Positions 27,042-35,936 of a stretch of DNA of 64,000 nt are shown here, in pieces. Each line of letters starts with the position of its first letter. Positions within the stretch are counted from its first letter, which is position 1. Position numbers and translations under genes: made by a program. The notes under the pieces were generated by a model. The model had not been told where the DNA came from and searched no databases. It saw nothing but the letters and a program-made list of their open reading frames with translations. The stretch covers positions 124,001 through 188,000 of the forward strand of contig JAKZAN010000066.1 in assembly GCA_023053545.1 (NCBI GenBank), in the 5' to 3' direction. This stretch comes from Lepidurus packardi (taxonomy: Eukaryota > Arthropoda > Branchiopoda > Notostraca > Triopsidae).

Positions 27042-29230
27042 GTGTCAATTGACAAAAGTTCTTTCGAAGAATTTTTGATTTTTTTTGTCAAATCGGTAAT
27101 CCACATTAACTGTTCAGTAACCAACTGAAATTCTTCTAATTTATCGCCAATTTCTGGTGCAGTCAAATCGCCTTCTGAGTTGGGCCTGCTTTGGTTTAGC
27201 GTTGTAAAATGCCTGCTTAAATCGACCGATTGTTCAGCAATTATTTGGCCTTTAATATTGGCAATTGAAGCCGAAAGATTTCGGTCAGCTGTATCCATAA
27301 TGTCATTAAAGACTTCTGACGCCTTGGTGGTTTTGTGCGATTGAATATAGGTTCCCAATGATGCCGCCGAGGACAGCAGCGTGTGGTTCAGAACAGCAAG
27401 TTTATACAATTTAGGCAGTTGTTTTTGCTTGGATTTTGGTTCTTGCAACATCCGCTGATACGAGGCCATAAGATTGCCAACCTTAATAAAACATTCTTTT
27501 CGGGCCAAGCGATATGCAAGAGTTATAGTGCCTTTGTTGTTGTAGTATTGCTTAATTTCCGAAAGGTATTTTTGATTGGCAGCAATTGCTTGTTCAACAT
27601 AAACTGGCACTTGCAAAAATTCCCATGAAGGCCAAAGCAAATAATTAGCAGAGAATGCTAAAAATGCACCAGTTAGCGTATCTAAAATTCTAAATTGAAC
27701 GACTTCTGCAACATTTGGCGTTATAATGCCATAAATAAAAACAACATACATCGTCACAAACGTAGCCGCAATTCTGTAGTTCTTTTGGGCAAAAGTAAAT
27801 CCTAATAACATTGCAATTATGGACAAGATCGAAATGATTATGGTGTCACGAATCAAAAACAGCAAGCCAAAGGCGATTAAACCGCCCATAATTGTGCCTA
27901 AAATCCGATCAATTGAGCGCTCTTTCGTGAGGCCATATCCCGGTCGCATAATCACTACAATGGTCAACAAAATCCAATAACTGTTTTCAAATGGCAAGAT
28001 GTTTCCAATTATATAAGCAAATAGGAGCGTGCAGGTGAGTCGCAGTGAATGCCTGAAAATAGATGAGGAAAAGCTCAGATTTTCATAAAACATTTCGGCT
28101 GTATATAGTTGTGGCGTAATAAAACGGTGCAAATCCTTTGTTTCGCTTCCGCTTATACCAATTTTAGTAACAGTTAATGTTCGTCCAATTATATTAATTT
28201 TTTCGATTTGCTTTTCGACGTAGTATTTCATGTTTTTAAGCAAATAAATACCTTCGGCAGCAAATTGTTTATGCGATTTTTCATAATCTTCGATTGCACT
28301 TGAAAATTCTGATAATCTACCATTCAAATCATATTTAAGTAGATAGAATTGCTTCTTTTCCAGCTGTTTCGCAATCGATTTTATTTCTGATGCAAGCCCG
28401 TATGCTAGTTTTTGATAGGTGTCTATAACGATTTTATCGTCTGCAAATTTCTCATGTAATTTGGCATGGTCAAAGGACGTTGCCAATGCCAATTCTAAGA
28501 TTTCCACCAATGAAATAAATACAACAATTAATTTCCTGCTTTGATCTGAAGTGTCAAATCCCGAATTTTTTTGCAACAACGATTCCCGGATGTTTTCATG
28601 AATGGCATTCAACTCAACTTGTAGCTTGAGCTGTTTTTCAATTATGGCTTCCCGATTGGCATCAACAGACCATAAGTCTCCACGCAATTTCAAATATTTT
28701 GACGTGAGTCGCATACATTGGTTTAATTGTAACTCAGCATAATGATGCGGCCTTATTAGAAATGAAATTGCAGAAATTAGGAGATAAAACAATCCACCAG
28801 ATAGCATCAGCAGGCAATGATAAACAAGTTCTGAACCGGTATACACAGTACTAAAAACCAAAGAAATGGACAGCAATCCAGAAAATGAAACCAAAGTGGC
28901 CCGATTGCCATACACAGAAAGCATTGAAAGTATAAAAATTGACAAGGTAAAAACCGGATAAAACAGCAAATTATACTGTTGTGACCATCCAACTAATAAG
29001 GCACTTCCTGCCATGATAAATGCGGACGTAATAATGCCAACAACCTTGTGCCGAAAATTTGTTTGAATGTCTGAAGGCGATGTCAGCAAAGCGCCAATTG
29101 CAATTGCAAATCCAGTCTGGAAATGATCCATTAAAGCGAATACTACCACTGGAGTTGCTGCGGCAAGGGTTATTTTAATTGCGTTTCCGAAATTATTGCT
29201 GTCCGCAAAGCGCTTGATGGTGGTGATCAT
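27038..29230 (-). CDS. FUSC/YccS-type inner-membrane protein
   Basis: The 730-residue protein has two blocks of about five to six membrane helices (residues about 15-165 and 390-530), each followed by a soluble region rich in charged helices. This is the duplicated layout of YccS/YhfK and other fusaric-acid-resistance-like (FUSC) proteins. The second block carries 'SYWILLTIVVIMRPGYGLTKERSIDRILGTIMGG', the FUSC signature (core 'RPGYGLTKERSIDRILGT'). Some FUSC proteins export aromatic acids, but no membrane-fusion partner is nearby, so substrate is unknown. It overlaps ruvX by four bases tail to tail. Confidence 0.9.
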   Translation of the reverse strand: MITTIKRFADSNNFGNAIKITLAAATPVVVFALMDHFQTGFAIAIGALLTSPSDIQTNFRHKVVGIITSAFIMAGSALLVGWSQQYNLLFYPVFTLSIFILSMLSVYGNRATLVSFSGLLSISLVFSTVYTGSELVYHCLLMLSGGLFYLLISAISFLIRPHHYAELQLNQCMRLTSKYLKLRGDLWSVDANREAIIEKQLKLQVELNAIHENIRESLLQKNSGFDTSDQSRKLIVVFISLVEILELALATSFDHAKLHEKFADDKIVIDTYQKLAYGLASEIKSIAKQLEKKQFYLLKYDLNGRLSEFSSAIEDYEKSHKQFAAEGIYLLKNMKYYVEKQIEKINIIGRTLTVTKIGISGSETKDLHRFITPQLYTAEMFYENLSFSSSIFRHSLRLTCTLLFAYIIGNILPFENSYWILLTIVVIMRPGYGLTKERSIDRILGTIMGGLIAFGLLFLIRDTIIISILSIIAMLLGFTFAQKNYRIAATFVTMYVVFIYGIITPNVAEVVQFRILDTLTGAFLAFSANYLLWPSWEFLQVPVYVEQAIAANQKYLSEIKQYYNNKGTITLAYRLARKECFIKVGNLMASYQRMLQEPKSKQKQLPKLYKLAVLNHTLLSSAASLGTYIQSHKTTKASEVFNDIMDTADRNLSASIANIKGQIIAEQSVDLSRHFTTLNQSRPNSEGDLTAPEIGDKLEEFQLVTEQLMWITDLTKKIKNSSKELLSIDT

Positions 29231-29246
29231 TTTGTAGTAATTGTGC

Positions 29247-29254
29247 CAAAGTTA
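29247..29254 (-). promoter_or_regulatory. Promoter -7 element for the FUSC gene
   Basis: TAACTTTG on the minus strand, 16 bases before the ATG at 29230. No strong -33 box. Confidence 0.45.
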
Positions 29255-29336
29255 CTCACTAATTCGCATTAATTTGTTTCCAGAATTAACTTTTGTGAGT
29301 ATTTTATAAATCGCATGCTAAATATAGATTAGGACA

Positions 29337-29365
29337 ATTGTTCTTCAATTTTTTCACTATTTTTG
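29337..29365 (+). promoter_or_regulatory. Promoter for def-DUF5606
   Basis: An ATTG -33-like box (29337-29340) is separated by 17 bases from TATTTTTG (29358-29365), a perfect TAnnTTTG. Leader to the ATG at 29406 is about 35 bases and A-rich. It is the best-formed promoter in the window. Confidence 0.65.
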
Positions 29366-29405
29366 CCTGCGTTTTTAAACAGAAAACACGAAAAAAACAA
29401 AAAAC

Positions 29406-29993
29406 ATGATTTTACCTATAATTGGTTACGGTGATGCAGTTTTACGAAAAATGGGAGTAGATATCACACCAGATTATCCGCATCTCGATCAAATCATTAG
29501 TGACATGTATGAAACCATGTATAATGCTTGTGGCGTTGGGCTAGCGGCACCTCAAATTGGCCTAGCTATTAGGTTATTTATAGTCGATACCCGACCATTT
29601 GGCGAGGACGATGATTTGAATCCAGCGGAACAAGAAGAGCTAAAAAACTTTAAACGTACGTTTATCAACGCAAACATTCTGAAGGAGGAAGGAGAGGAAT
29701 GGGGTTTCAATGAAGGTTGCTTAAGTATACCTGAAGTGCGTGAAGACGTATACCGACATGAAACCATAACAATCGAGTATTTTGACGAAAACTTCGTTAA
29801 AAAAACTGAGGTATTTGATGGCTTGATTGCACGTGTGATTCAACATGAATTTGACCATATTGAAGGGATTTTGTTTACAGATAAAATTTCTTCTCTTAAA
29901 AAACGTTTAATCCAGAAGAAGCTCCAAAACATCATGGAGGGGAAGACACGTCCTGATTATAAAATGAAATTCGTTGCCAAAAAAGGCAGATAA
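29406..29993 (+). CDS. def: Peptide deformylase
   Basis: The 195-residue metalloenzyme removes the formyl group from the N-terminal Met of nascent proteins. All three motifs are intact: GVGLAAPQIG (residues 43-52), EGCLSIP with the metal-binding C105, and QHEFDH with H147, E148 and H151. The insert 'GEDDDLNPAEQEELKNFKR' between motifs I and II is typical of Bacteroidota enzymes. It begins a two-gene unit: the DUF5606 gene follows after 28 bases, and a terminator ends the unit. The call is secure. Confidence 0.97.
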   Translation: MILPIIGYGDAVLRKMGVDITPDYPHLDQIISDMYETMYNACGVGLAAPQIGLAIRLFIVDTRPFGEDDDLNPAEQEELKNFKRTFINANILKEEGEEWGFNEGCLSIPEVREDVYRHETITIEYFDENFVKKTEVFDGLIARVIQHEFDHIEGILFTDKISSLKKRLIQKKLQNIMEGKTRPDYKMKFVAKKGR

Positions 29994-30021
29994 CCACAAA
30001 ACATAAAAACAAAAAATACAG

Positions 30022-30498
30022 ATGAATTTAGAAAAGATATTATCAATTTCGGGCAAGCCAGGTTTATATGCGCTTAAAATGCAAACGCGTTCTGGATTTG
30101 TTGCTGAATCATTACTAGACGGAAAAAAAATTACTGTCGGATTGCGAAGTAACGTGAGTTTACTTTCAGAAATTTCTATGTATACGCACAGCGAAGAAAA
30201 ACCCTTAGCAGAAGTAATGCGCGGTATTGCTGTTAAAGAAGATAATGGCCCTGCAATTTCACATAAAGAAGATAACAATGCTTTAATATCTTATTTCCGC
30301 GAAGTAATGCCGGATTATGATGAAGAACGTGTTTACGCTTCAGACATCAAAAAAGTATTAAACTGGTATAATTTGTTGCAAGCAAAAGGCATGGTTTCTA
30401 AAGAGGCACCTTCAAAAGAAGAAGTAGTCACAGAAGAAGTAGTAGCAGAAGCAGCGCCAGAAAAGAAAAAAGCAACAGCTAAAAAAGAAGCTAAATAA
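30022..30498 (+). CDS. DUF5606 domain protein
   Basis: This 158-residue soluble protein starts 'MNLEKILSISGKPGLYALKMQTRSGFVAESL', the DUF5606 pattern (core 'ILSISGKPGLY'). An OB-like first half precedes a Lys/Glu/Ala-rich low-complexity tail (residues about 130-158, ending KKATAKKEAK). The family is Bacteroidota-specific and uncharacterised, and commonly sits directly after def, as here. The basic-acidic tail resembles nucleic-acid- or ribosome-associated proteins, but this is only suggestive. Linkage to def suggests a housekeeping role near translation. Confidence 0.85.
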   Translation: MNLEKILSISGKPGLYALKMQTRSGFVAESLLDGKKITVGLRSNVSLLSEISMYTHSEEKPLAEVMRGIAVKEDNGPAISHKEDNNALISYFREVMPDYDEERVYASDIKKVLNWYNLLQAKGMVSKEAPSKEEVVTEEVVAEAAPEKKKATAKKEAK

Positions 30499-30520
30499 GA
30501 CTGCTCGATTTAAATTTATA

Positions 30521-30556
30521 TCCTGTTGCCCCAAAAGGCAGCAGGATTTTTTATTT
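30521..30556 (+). terminator. Terminator of def-DUF5606
   Basis: A 10-bp stem (30521-30530 with 30537-30546, one G-T pair), loop CCAAAA, followed by TTTTTTATTTTT. Confidence 0.9.
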
Positions 30557-30602
30557 TTATATCAAATAGTAAATATCTAATACAAAAACCAAATACGAAA
30601 AG

Positions 30603-31376
30603 ATGAACAGTAGGGAAAAACAATTGGAAGCATTCGCTAGGTTACTTGATATAATGGACGATTTGCGTGAAAAATGCCCATGGGACAAAAAGCAAACATT
30701 CCAATCCCTCCGACACCTAACAATCGAGGAGACATACGAGCTTGGGGATGCTATTCTCGAGAATAATCTTCAGGAAATTAAAAAAGAATTAGGTGATTTA
30801 TTATTGCATATTGTGTTTTATGCAAAGCTTGGAAGCGAAACATCAAATTTTGATATAGGCGACGTTTCTAATGAAATTTGCGATAAATTAATACACCGTC
30901 ATCCGCATATTTACGGAGATGTTGAAGTTGCTAACGAAGAGGAAGTGAAACAAAATTGGGAGAAGTTGAAACTGAAAGAAGGCAAAAAATCTGTTCTGGA
31001 AGGTGTCCCAAATAGTTTACCTGCCTTAGTAAAAGCTTCTCGAATCCAAGATAAAGTGAAAGGCGTTGGCTTTGATTGGGAAGAGTCTCATCAGGTTTGG
31101 GATAAAGTCCAAGAGGAATTAGAAGAACTCCAAGTTGAGGTTAAAGGTGGAGACCAAGACGCTATCGAATCTGAATTTGGCGATGTGCTTTTCAGCCTAA
31201 TCAATTATGCCCGATTCCTTAATGTGAATCCTGAGGACGCATTGGAACGAACCAACAAGAAATTTATAAAGCGATTTCAATATTTGGAAAGCAAGGCAAC
31301 TGAACTGGGCAAGCCCCTAATGGAGATGAGTTTAGCGGAAATGGATGTATTCTGGAACGAAGCCAAAAAACTATAA
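30603..31376 (+). CDS. mazG: Nucleoside triphosphate pyrophosphohydrolase MazG
   Basis: The 257-residue protein has two tandem all-alpha MazG domains that hydrolyse NTPs to NMP and pyrophosphate. The N-terminal domain shows 'CPWDKKQTFQSLRHLTIEETYELGDAI' (core 'LTIEETYELGDAI') and 'KELGDLLLHIVFYAKL', the ExxE...ExxD metal-binding pattern. The C-terminal domain repeats it with 'VQEELEELQVEV' and 'ESEFGDVLFSLINYAR'. Length is normal. It is monocistronic between two terminators. The role is pool cleaning and, in some bacteria, lowering of ppGpp; which applies here is not known. Confidence 0.95.
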   Translation: MNSREKQLEAFARLLDIMDDLREKCPWDKKQTFQSLRHLTIEETYELGDAILENNLQEIKKELGDLLLHIVFYAKLGSETSNFDIGDVSNEICDKLIHRHPHIYGDVEVANEEEVKQNWEKLKLKEGKKSVLEGVPNSLPALVKASRIQDKVKGVGFDWEESHQVWDKVQEELEELQVEVKGGDQDAIESEFGDVLFSLINYARFLNVNPEDALERTNKKFIKRFQYLESKATELGKPLMEMSLAEMDVFWNEAKKL

Positions 31377-31405
31377 AAAAAAGCCATCAGTTACGATGGC
31401 TTTTT
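31375..31405. terminator. Bidirectional terminator between mazG and the DUF349 gene
   Basis: An 8-bp stem (31381-31388 with 31395-31402) has an A-run before and a T-run after it, placed between convergent genes, so it can serve both. Confidence 0.88.
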
Positions 31406-31414
31406 CATTTGATC

Positions 31415-33472
31415 TTATTCTTGTTTCAATTCGCGAAGCTGCTTCAATTTTGCTTTCAGCATTAACATTTCATCCTTGTGTTTCTGAATGTTTTTGCGAA
31501 CTTCTGCAACCATTGGACTCTCTTTTTTTGCACTTGCAAAAAATTGAATGTTATTTTCCAATTGGAATATTTCTGCTTGTACTTCGTCGATCTTGCGCAT
31601 CAAAAATACTTTTTCATTTTCTAATTTTCTGGTGTCATTAGATCCAGATAAACTTTCCAATTTATTGGAAAATCGCATCATTTCAGATTCTTTCTTGCTT
31701 AAACTTAATTTCTCAAACAGTACATCTAAAATTTTATTGAATTTGCCCTCAATATGACGTCTGTTTGCAGGCACGCGCCCAAGTCCTTTCCAGGTTTCGA
31801 TGTGTGCTTTAATTGCGTCTAAGTCAGTTTTATGGTCGCCCACAAGGCTAAACGCTCTAAGTTTTTCGAGATAAGATTTCTTTTTCTCGAATGCCTCAAC
31901 TTCTTCTACATTTTCTTCGCTTCTCGATTCTTTCAAGCGCTCAAAATAATGATTACAAAAGCCCTTAAATTCTTTCCAAAGTTTGTCGGAATATTTGCGT
32001 GGAACATGGCCCACTAATTTCCATTCTTCCTGAATTTGCTTCATTAATGGCGTAGTGGCCGCAAAATCTGAGTGCTCAGAAAGTTCTTTTGCTTTGTCCA
32101 CTAAAGCCTGTTTTTTACTCAGGTTGTCGTTCTGGTCTTTTTTGATGTCTTTATAAAACGAATTTTTCAAAGAGTTAAAATTTCTAACGGCTGTTTTGAA
32201 AGCTGCCCAGGTTTCTTCATTCACTTCTGCTGGCACTTTTCCGGCAGCAAAAAACTCATTTCGCAAGGCTTCAACTTTTTCTATCTGTGCTAGCCAAGCT
32301 GAATGCGAATTAACTTTTTCAGTGGCAAGAACTTCGATCTGCGCAATGATATCTCGTTTTTTTGATAAATTCTCAATTTCCACACCGCGCTGTGCTTCAT
32401 AAAGCGTTTCACGCTTGTCATGCATCTGTTTGGTCAGTTCGCTGAAACGATTCCAGATTTCTTCTCGGTGATCTTTAGAAACAGGACCGATATTTTCTTT
32501 CCAAATCTTATGAAGATCTTGCAATTCTCGAAATGCTTTGTTCACATCTTCTTGGTCAACTAATTCTTCAACACGGGCAATAATTTTTTGCTTTTGCTCT
32601 AAATTGTGTTTAAAATCTATATCACGTGCTTCACGATCCAAGTGCAGGTAATCATAAAAATTCTCCATATGGAAATGATAATTATTCCACACATGATTGT
32701 ATTTGTCTTTCGGAATTGAACCAGCATTTTTCCAACGCTCGCGCAGTTCGTTCATATGCTTCAAAGTATCCTTAATGTTCTCCTGTGGATTAATCAAGTT
32801 CTTCAATTCCTCCACAATTGCCAATCGATTTTCAAGATTGGTTTGCAAATTATTTTGTAGGCTCTTAAAATGAACGTTTTTTCGATCTTTATAACTAGAA
32901 TACAACTGGTCAAACTTCCCTTTTAATGGAAAGTGATATTGAAAGTCCTCAGTAGTATCTGGGTTTTCTGCTAAAAACTCATCTTTTTTCTCGTCTAATA
33001 GATGATGGTATTTTGCTAAAAATGATTTTTTTATTTCTTCAACATGTTCGCGAACTTGCATCACTTTTTCATTAGCAACCATCGCTTCAAGATCTGCTAC
33101 TAAATCTTCCATCGACAATTGGTCGTAGTCTTTCATCGGAATGTCATGACGTCCTGCTAATGTTTCATCTTCATTTTCTTCTGCATTAGAACTTTCAATC
33201 GACAAGACCGCATCTGTAGTTTCCTCTTGCGTAGTGTTGGTTTCCTGTATGCCTGTATCTGCTATTTCAGCTGCATCTTCCGTGATCGATTCTGTTAATA
33301 AATCTTCTGGAACTGCGTCGTTTTCTTTGCCTTCTGCTGCAAAAAAAATATCTAGCGGCTGCGCGATTTCCTCGTTGCCATTAACACCATCATTCACATC
33401 GATGTTGCCTGTAATATCTTGCTCCTGGTTTCCATCTGCATGCTGCAGGTTATCATTCAAATCTTCTAACAT
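31415..33472 (-). CDS. DUF349 repeat protein
   Basis: The 685-residue acidic, highly helical cytoplasmic protein has an N-terminal low-complexity Glu/Asp/Thr-rich region (residues 1-110). Five or six DUF349 repeats of about 70-75 residues follow, each with a W...G.VP/IP-type motif ('RWKNAGSIPKD', 'IWKENIGPVSKD', 'EWKLVGHVPRK', 'TWKGLGRVPAN'). A C-terminal coiled coil ends 'KLKQLRELKQE'. DUF349 proteins are long alpha-helical rods of unknown function, frequent in Bacteroidota and also in Actinobacteria. It faces mazG across a shared terminator. Function is unknown; a scaffold role is guesswork. Confidence 0.88.
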   Translation of the reverse strand: MLEDLNDNLQHADGNQEQDITGNIDVNDGVNGNEEIAQPLDIFFAAEGKENDAVPEDLLTESITEDAAEIADTGIQETNTTQEETTDAVLSIESSNAEENEDETLAGRHDIPMKDYDQLSMEDLVADLEAMVANEKVMQVREHVEEIKKSFLAKYHHLLDEKKDEFLAENPDTTEDFQYHFPLKGKFDQLYSSYKDRKNVHFKSLQNNLQTNLENRLAIVEELKNLINPQENIKDTLKHMNELRERWKNAGSIPKDKYNHVWNNYHFHMENFYDYLHLDREARDIDFKHNLEQKQKIIARVEELVDQEDVNKAFRELQDLHKIWKENIGPVSKDHREEIWNRFSELTKQMHDKRETLYEAQRGVEIENLSKKRDIIAQIEVLATEKVNSHSAWLAQIEKVEALRNEFFAAGKVPAEVNEETWAAFKTAVRNFNSLKNSFYKDIKKDQNDNLSKKQALVDKAKELSEHSDFAATTPLMKQIQEEWKLVGHVPRKYSDKLWKEFKGFCNHYFERLKESRSEENVEEVEAFEKKKSYLEKLRAFSLVGDHKTDLDAIKAHIETWKGLGRVPANRRHIEGKFNKILDVLFEKLSLSKKESEMMRFSNKLESLSGSNDTRKLENEKVFLMRKIDEVQAEIFQLENNIQFFASAKKESPMVAEVRKNIQKHKDEMLMLKAKLKQLRELKQE

Positions 33473-33569
33473 TTTAAAAATGTTTAGGGTTTATAATTTA
33501 TCGAGTGCGAAAGATAGTAAACGTGCAACAAAATACAAAGTAATAGCGTATTAAATAAGTGTTATAGCT

Positions 33570-34310
33570 TTATGAATTCCAAATTTCATAAGCGCTTTCG
33601 GCTTGCAAAATCAGCATTTCCATTCCGTTCTTTACTTTTGCGCCATAAAGCTTGGCGCCATGAAGAAATACGGTTTCTGCTGGATTATAAATTAAATCGT
33701 AGGCAAGGTGCTGCGATGTGAAATATTCATACGGAATTTCAGGGCGCTGGGAGAGGTTTGGGCTTGTGCCTAGTGGCGTGCAGTTTATGATCACGAGATG
33801 GTTTTCCATGATTTGCTGTGTAAGTTCTGCGTATGTAATGTCGGCGGTTTTCAAATCACGGCCCACTTGCATTGAATCGATATTCAATTTTGTCAAGGCA
33901 AATTTAATTGCTTTTGATGCGCCGCCAGTGCCCAAAATAAGCGCTTTTGTGGTGTTTTTGGGCAACAAAGGAGCTATCGATTTTGCAAAACCAATCCAAT
34001 CTGTATTGTAACCGGTTAATGTGCCATCGGGGCTAATTTTGATCGTGTTTACAGCGCCAATTGCTGATGCTTCACCGTCCAAAACGTCTAATTCTTGAAT
34101 AATGTTTTCTTTGTATGGAATGGTTACGTTCAGTCCAATTAAATCTGGCCGTTTGGCAATAATAGTTCGAATTTTGTTGGCAGAATCTATTTCAAAATTA
34201 GTATACGTCTCATCACTGCTGACCAAGTCAAATTTCTTCGTAAAATAATCTTTCGAAAAAGAATGCGACAAATCCTTTCCAACTAAACCGTATGCTTTTG
34301 CTTTTACCAT
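33570..34310 (-). CDS. aroE: Shikimate dehydrogenase
   Basis: The 246-residue NADP-dependent enzyme reduces 3-dehydroshikimate to shikimate in the aromatic pathway. Shikimate-binding serines lie in 'GKDLSHSFSKDYF', the catalytic lysine in 'GLNVTIPYKENII', and the paired aspartate in 'GYNTDWIGF'. The NADP loop is 'ILGTGGASKAIKFAL'. I start it at MVKAKAYGLVGK (34310): an upstream ATG at 34331 would add seven residues, but those codons fall inside a terminator hairpin for the preceding gene. It is slightly shorter than the E. coli enzyme, as usual in Bacteroidota. Confidence 0.94.
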   Translation of the reverse strand: MVKAKAYGLVGKDLSHSFSKDYFTKKFDLVSSDETYTNFEIDSANKIRTIIAKRPDLIGLNVTIPYKENIIQELDVLDGEASAIGAVNTIKISPDGTLTGYNTDWIGFAKSIAPLLPKNTTKALILGTGGASKAIKFALTKLNIDSMQVGRDLKTADITYAELTQQIMENHLVIINCTPLGTSPNLSQRPEIPYEYFTSQHLAYDLIYNPAETVFLHGAKLYGAKVKNGMEMLILQAESAYEIWNS

Positions 34311-34316
34311 ATAAAA

Positions 34317-34349
34317 AAAATCCGACTGCACGCTAATGAGCCGGATTTT
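34317..34349 (-). terminator. Terminator of the TPR gene, abutting the aroE start
   Basis: An AAAATCCG/CGGATTTT stem (34317-34324 with 34342-34349) is followed on the minus strand by a run of Ts. It lies directly after the TPR stop (34354) and only 6 bases before the aroE ATG, so aroE may need its own start or readthrough. Confidence 0.7.
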
Positions 34350-34353
34350 AGAG

Positions 34354-35748
34354 TTATTTTTTATGTTTTTTGATGCAACTTTGCACCACTTTTAAATCAA
34401 CAATCGAAGGAAATAAATCTAACAGTAATGTATGATTTTCAAAATTCAAACGAAGTGCATTGCTTAAATGAAATTGCCCTTTTTCGTTTTCATTCATTAA
34501 AAAATATAATCCTGCCAATCTGTATTCAACCTGATATTCTTCTGGAAAATATTCAGACGATTGCAGCAGCGTATGTATAGCGCTATCGAATTCGCCTAAA
34601 AACTGAAGTATGTCGACCCAATATAGCCAAGTGTCTAATTGATAATCGCCAAATTCCACCGCTTTTCTATAACCAATTTCAGCTTCTTCAAATTGATGTA
34701 ATTCTTTGCTTATTGATGCATATCGCTTCCAATAAAGCGGATTTTCATTTTCTATGGCCAACGCTTTGTTCAAATAAAACAACGCTTTTTCAAAGTTTTT
34801 CTTGCGAACATAAAAATCAGTAATAGCAACCCAGCCTTTGTCTAATAGCGGGTCTTCATGAACTGTTTTGTTGAAAAACTTCAATGCAGATGCGCTATTT
34901 CCGAGTTTTTCGTAGCACTTTCCAATTCGCAACAAGGCGTATGATGTTGGGTCGTCTAATTCGATCGTTCGGTTATAACTTTCAATTGCTTCTTCATATC
35001 TTTTTAGTCGTTCTAATGCTTTTCCTTTTTCCATGAAAGCACCTAGAAATTCATCATCAATATAGGTTGCAAATTCAAAAGCTCTGATGGCATTTTTATA
35101 GTCCTTAAGTCCATAATACAATCTTCCACACTGGTGCCATGCGATTTCCGAATAAGGATTTTTGTCGATATACTTTTCTAAAAAAACAATTGCTTCTTTG
35201 TTCTGATCCAAAAACTCAAAGCAATACACTACGTTATATAATGCTGCTTGGTCTTCAGTATCTTCCTCTAGGCACTTAATGAAATTCTCTTTCGCAAGCT
35301 CCAGATTGTCCATAAAGAGATATTCCATACCAATCAAATTATACACATCCGCGAAATCATCCGTATATTTTAGAGCTGTTTTTAGCAACTCAACAGCTTT
35401 TTCGTGCTGGTCTCGTTTGGAATAGATGTTCGCTTTTTGAATGTATATTTCCTCGTTGTTAGGCTCCAATGCATAAAGTTCGTTAAGTAACTTTTCTGCA
35501 GCGTCTAATTTGTCATCATAAACCAGCATTTCAACCTGAACCAATTGAAGTCCAGTCGATTTTGGGTGCTGCTCAAGCGCAAGCTTAAGTGCTTTTTTGG
35601 CTAATGATGCTTTGCCAGAATCTAGGTAATGAAGTATAATTTCCTCAAACTCTTCTGAATCAAAAAATAGAACCTTGTTGGTTTTTAGCATCGATTCAAA
35701 CTTCGAAAGGGATAAATTATGTTCTTCTTCTTCGTTGCTTAGCTGCAT
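34354..35748 (-). CDS. Cytoplasmic TPR repeat protein
   Basis: This 464-residue protein has no signal peptide and is made almost entirely of tetratricopeptide repeats, about ten or more, from residue 25 to 440. Typical units include 'ALYNVVYCFEFLDQNKEAI', 'RLYYGLKDYKNAIRAFEFA', 'ALERLKRYEEAIESYNRTI' and 'CYEKLGNSASALKFFNKTV'. TPR proteins of this size act as protein-binding scaffolds. It is followed by its own terminator and preceded by a 188-bp gap with small inverted repeats. Partners are unknown. Such an unspecific TPR protein beside aroE is common in Flavobacterium, as far as I recall. Confidence 0.88.
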   Translation of the reverse strand: MQLSNEEEEHNLSLSKFESMLKTNKVLFFDSEEFEEIILHYLDSGKASLAKKALKLALEQHPKSTGLQLVQVEMLVYDDKLDAAEKLLNELYALEPNNEEIYIQKANIYSKRDQHEKAVELLKTALKYTDDFADVYNLIGMEYLFMDNLELAKENFIKCLEEDTEDQAALYNVVYCFEFLDQNKEAIVFLEKYIDKNPYSEIAWHQCGRLYYGLKDYKNAIRAFEFATYIDDEFLGAFMEKGKALERLKRYEEAIESYNRTIELDDPTSYALLRIGKCYEKLGNSASALKFFNKTVHEDPLLDKGWVAITDFYVRKKNFEKALFYLNKALAIENENPLYWKRYASISKELHQFEEAEIGYRKAVEFGDYQLDTWLYWVDILQFLGEFDSAIHTLLQSSEYFPEEYQVEYRLAGLYFLMNENEKGQFHLSNALRLNFENHTLLLDLFPSIVDLKVVQSCIKKHKK

Positions 35749-35936
35749 AGATTTTTACTTTAAATTATCCTTACTAAAGGTATGCGATGATTTTTCTGTT
35801 TATACGAAAATGACCGATTGTTGTAAACAATTTAATTAACAAGCTCATACAGAATTAGGCGAAATAAATTCCACGAAATTTCGTGACTTTGATGCTCTTT
35901 TCACGACGTCCTTGAGATTATTCGAACGATTTAGAA

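Noticed and set aside
35817..35885. Small inverted repeats ATTGTT-GTA-AACAAT and CACGAAATTTCGTG upstream of the TPR gene as operators
   Set aside because: A few perfect 14-base palindromes are expected by chance in a window of this size, more at this base composition, and neither overlaps a convincing promoter.
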